Of a stretch of 64,000 bases of DNA, positions 62,080-64,000 are shown in pieces (the first letter of the stretch is position 1; each line of letters opens with the position of its first letter). Under the pieces are notes generated by a model. That model saw nothing but the letters and a program-made list of their open reading frames with translations, made no database searches and was not told the origin of the DNA. The position numbers and the translations under genes were made by a program. Origin of the DNA: Streptomyces sp. NBC_01237 (GTDB lineage Bacteria; Actinomycetota; Actinomycetes; Streptomycetales; Streptomycetaceae); NCBI RefSeq assembly GCF_035917275.1, contig NZ_CP108509.1, forward strand, positions 1,537,526 through 1,601,525. The letters run 5' to 3'.

Positions 62080-64000
62080 CTAGCATCCCTTAGGAAGGTC
62101 GATATTCCATTTTCCCGACTTACCATTCTCCGGACCTGAGCTTGTGCGAAGCCAATTGACCTCAAGCTTCCCAAATCCCTGGGCTGCAGCCGCTTCTATG
62201 ATATTTCTCTTAAGAGCCAAGAAATCACTTGCACCGACAGAGCCTCGGGGAAGATCGCCGTCCGCTCCATAGATAGCCACATTATCTAGTACGAGCTTAT
62301 TTCCATCGATTTCGACGAAGGCTCCGACGTCTATGTTCCCCTGGGCTGTGTTCAGCACCGTATGAAAGTAGGATCCGCCTCTAAAGTCATCGATAGATGC
62401 GTTACCCGAGCTGTTGTGCACGAGTACTGGTGTGCTGCCTGCGAGGACATAGTACGTGTGCAGGTCTGCGACCGTCAGGTTGTAGACCTTGGCTACCTGG
62501 GCCCAGTTCTTTACGTCGGCTACGCGCTCAAGCTTTCCGGCACTCGTACGAAGGTGCTGACCTGCACGAAGATCTTCGGCATCGACCCATTGCCTGAGCT
62601 CCGCCACCCAGAAGGGATGGCCGGCTGTGGCTGTGATTGACGCTGCTTCGGAGTTTCCATTGGGGTCAAAGGTGACTCTTACGAGGGTCTTGGGGCCCTG
62701 CCCAAGGATCTCTGCCGTTACGGTCTTCGCTATGGTTTCGCCGGTTTCTGGGTCCGTGGCCAGAACCTTGTCGCCGACTTCAACATCGGCAATCGCTTTG
62801 CGTGTCCCGTCAGCCATGAGAACGCTGGTGTCGGGCAGGAAGCTGTTGCACTTGCCGCGCTTCGCCATTTTGGCGATCTTGGCGATCTTGGCGATTTTTC
62901 CAACCGGAATGAGCCCTGCGACCGTCCAGACGCAAGAACTGGCGCTCCCTCCGACGCAACGCATTGCGTCTCGGACACCGATGAGCTCGAGAAAGTCCTC
63001 GGTTGGGCTAATCCACCCGAGATCATGAGCTGCCTTGCAGAAATCAGTACCGCTATCGGACGAGCACTTATTCTGAGCCCATTTCACAATCAGTTCGCTG
63101 TACGAAGCAGGCTTGCCGTAAGAATACCCGCTGTAGTAGAGCTCGGCTTTGGTAGGAATCGGCTCACCGCCAACCACCGGCCGTTCGTCAGAGCCGTTCG
63201 CGGAGCCGGAATTATCGCCTGTGGGATTCGCTGACCCGCTCCCGCCACTGCTGCCAGTAGCTTTATCCTTGTATTCCCAGCCGTCATCGGTCTTTGTGTA
63301 GCTACCGGTATCCGCGGAGCACTGGTGGGCTCCGCCACAGGCACCGTCGGGACGTAGACCGCTCGGGTCGGAGAGTGTGGCGGGATTGTTGTTGGCGTAG
63401 GTGTAGCCGTGCATCTGCTGGGGGTCGGACAGGTCGAGGATCGGGTCCACGGATATGAACCGGCCTGTGTCCGGGTCGTATTCGCGGGCGCCGAGGTGAG
63501 TCAAGCCAGTTGTTTTGGTGTCGTCGGTGCCGCCGACGAAGCCCTTGGTGCCCGGCCAGTTGGTTGGCGTCTGGCCACGTATTTCACCGAAGGGGAGGGT
63601 GCGGCGTTGCGTGATGGAGAGGTTGTTTGCCTGGATGGCGAGTTCGCCGGTGCCATGGTGATCGGCGATGGTGAAGGCGAAGGAGCCGTCGTCGCTGCGT
63701 ATGGCCGTGTGACCGCCGCCGAGGCTGACGTAGCGAGTGGCTTTGGCCTGGTCGGCCCCTGTGGCAAGGGTGACCTCGGTGTGCCCCAGGTGAAGCGTGG
63801 TTTCGGTGGGTGTGCGGCTGATCAGCCGATTGCCGGAGGTGTCATACAGATAGCTGGTGGTTTTGCCGTTCTCGGTGACCGTGGCGAGGTGGTTCTCGGC
63901 GTCCCAGGTCAGCTCCTGTTCTGGGCGGGTGGTTGTGTTGCCGGCCGGATCGTACACGTACGACTCGGTGCTGGTTCCGGTGGAGTCCGTCGTGGTTCGT
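62080..64000 (-). CDS. RHS-repeat/Hint polymorphic toxin, 3' part (runs off right edge)
   Basis: 640 codons are visible, open at the window edge. In order: YD/RHS repeats (YDPAGNTTTRPEQELTWDAENHL, LYDTSGNRL), the RHS core (LTHLGAREYDPDTGRFISVDP, 63504-63358), a linker with KIAKIAKIAKMAKRG, and a Hint domain from 62850 (CNSFLPDTSVLMADGTRKAI, TAGHPFWV) that ends LHTYYVLAGSTPVLVHN at 62413. A toxin tip of 110 residues follows (SIDDFRGGSYFHTVLNTAQGNI, RNIIEAAAAQGFGKLEVNWLRTS). The Hint domain would release the tip by self-cleavage. The tip's activity is unknown. Confidence 0.88.
   Translation of the reverse strand, partial: RTTTDSTGTSTESYVYDPAGNTTTRPEQELTWDAENHLATVTENGKTTSYLYDTSGNRLISRTPTETTLHLGHTEVTLATGADQAKATRYVSLGGGHTAIRSDDGSFAFTIADHHGTGELAIQANNLSITQRRTLPFGEIRGQTPTNWPGTKGFVGGTDDTKTTGLTHLGAREYDPDTGRFISVDPILDLSDPQQMHGYTYANNNPATLSDPSGLRPDGACGGAHQCSADTGSYTKTDDGWEYKDKATGSSGGSGSANPTGDNSGSANGSDERPVVGGEPIPTKAELYYSGYSYGKPASYSELIVKWAQNKCSSDSGTDFCKAAHDLGWISPTEDFLELIGVRDAMRCVGGSASSCVWTVAGLIPVGKIAKIAKIAKMAKRGKCNSFLPDTSVLMADGTRKAIADVEVGDKVLATDPETGETIAKTVTAEILGQGPKTLVRVTFDPNGNSEAASITATAGHPFWVAELRQWVDAEDLRAGQHLRTSAGKLERVADVKNWAQVAKVYNLTVADLHTYYVLAGSTPVLVHNSSGNASIDDFRGGSYFHTVLNTAQGNIDVGAFVEIDGNKLVLDNVAIYGADGDLPRGSVGASDFLALKRNIIEAAAAQGFGKLEVNWLRTSSGPENGKSGKWNIDLPKGC

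Overview
The window is high-GC actinobacterial DNA, almost certainly from a Streptomyces chromosome. The supporting evidence is: third-position GC bias throughout, GTG and TTG starts, ATGA/GTGA stop-start overlaps, twin-arginine signal peptides, DUF3040, DUF2510 and DUF5958 proteins, a terpene synthase next to a P450, and WXG100 genes. Nothing was computed by database search; family names come from reading motifs and protein layout.

Positions 1-46 kb look like ordinary chromosome. In order they hold: a minus-strand polyol/glycerol-type operon (FGGY kinase, GlpA-like flavoprotein, second flavoprotein); an APC permease and a TauE-type exporter; a sugar-acid or glycan catabolic operon (DeoR/LacI hybrid regulator, ABC importer, hydroxyacid dehydrogenase, DUF2264 protein) whose two promoters carry the same 13/14 box; the lactate-utilisation operon lutABC with a perfect operator palindrome and its GntR regulator; a YeeE/YedE sulfur transporter behind a probable cysteine leader peptide; an MFS/AraC pair; a NarL-type two-component system; a tandem SUKH-4-like protein; a secreted phospholipase C; a 1518-residue sacsin-like ATPase with a DUF3883 tail; a MarR-ABC exporter operon; a large APC permease; a terpene synthase-P450 pair; and a WXG100 cluster encoding RNase A-like toxin domains and candidate immunity proteins.

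At 46970-47011 the 3' end of a proline tRNA lies on the minus strand without its 5' half, marking the edge of an integrated element that continues to the right. From there to 64 kb the DNA is a decayed mobile region. It contains frameshifted genes, several IS elements (IS5 family twice, an IS701-like element carrying a DUF5958 gene between its inverted repeats, IS630), a 78-residue tyrosine-recombinase tail, a truncated KorSA-like GntR gene, an XRE regulator and a 64-bp-arm palindrome. These are the expected debris of an actinomycete integrative conjugative element.

Inside this debris sits a polymorphic toxin locus. An RHS/Hint toxin runs off the right edge and is followed by its immunity gene. 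Two further toxin tips without a usable start codon follow, each beginning in the same Hint-end sequence (YVLAGTT.VLVHN) and each followed by its own immunity gene. This looks like a toxin-tip cassette array. One junction lies two bases after an immunity stop codon and is now split by IS630.
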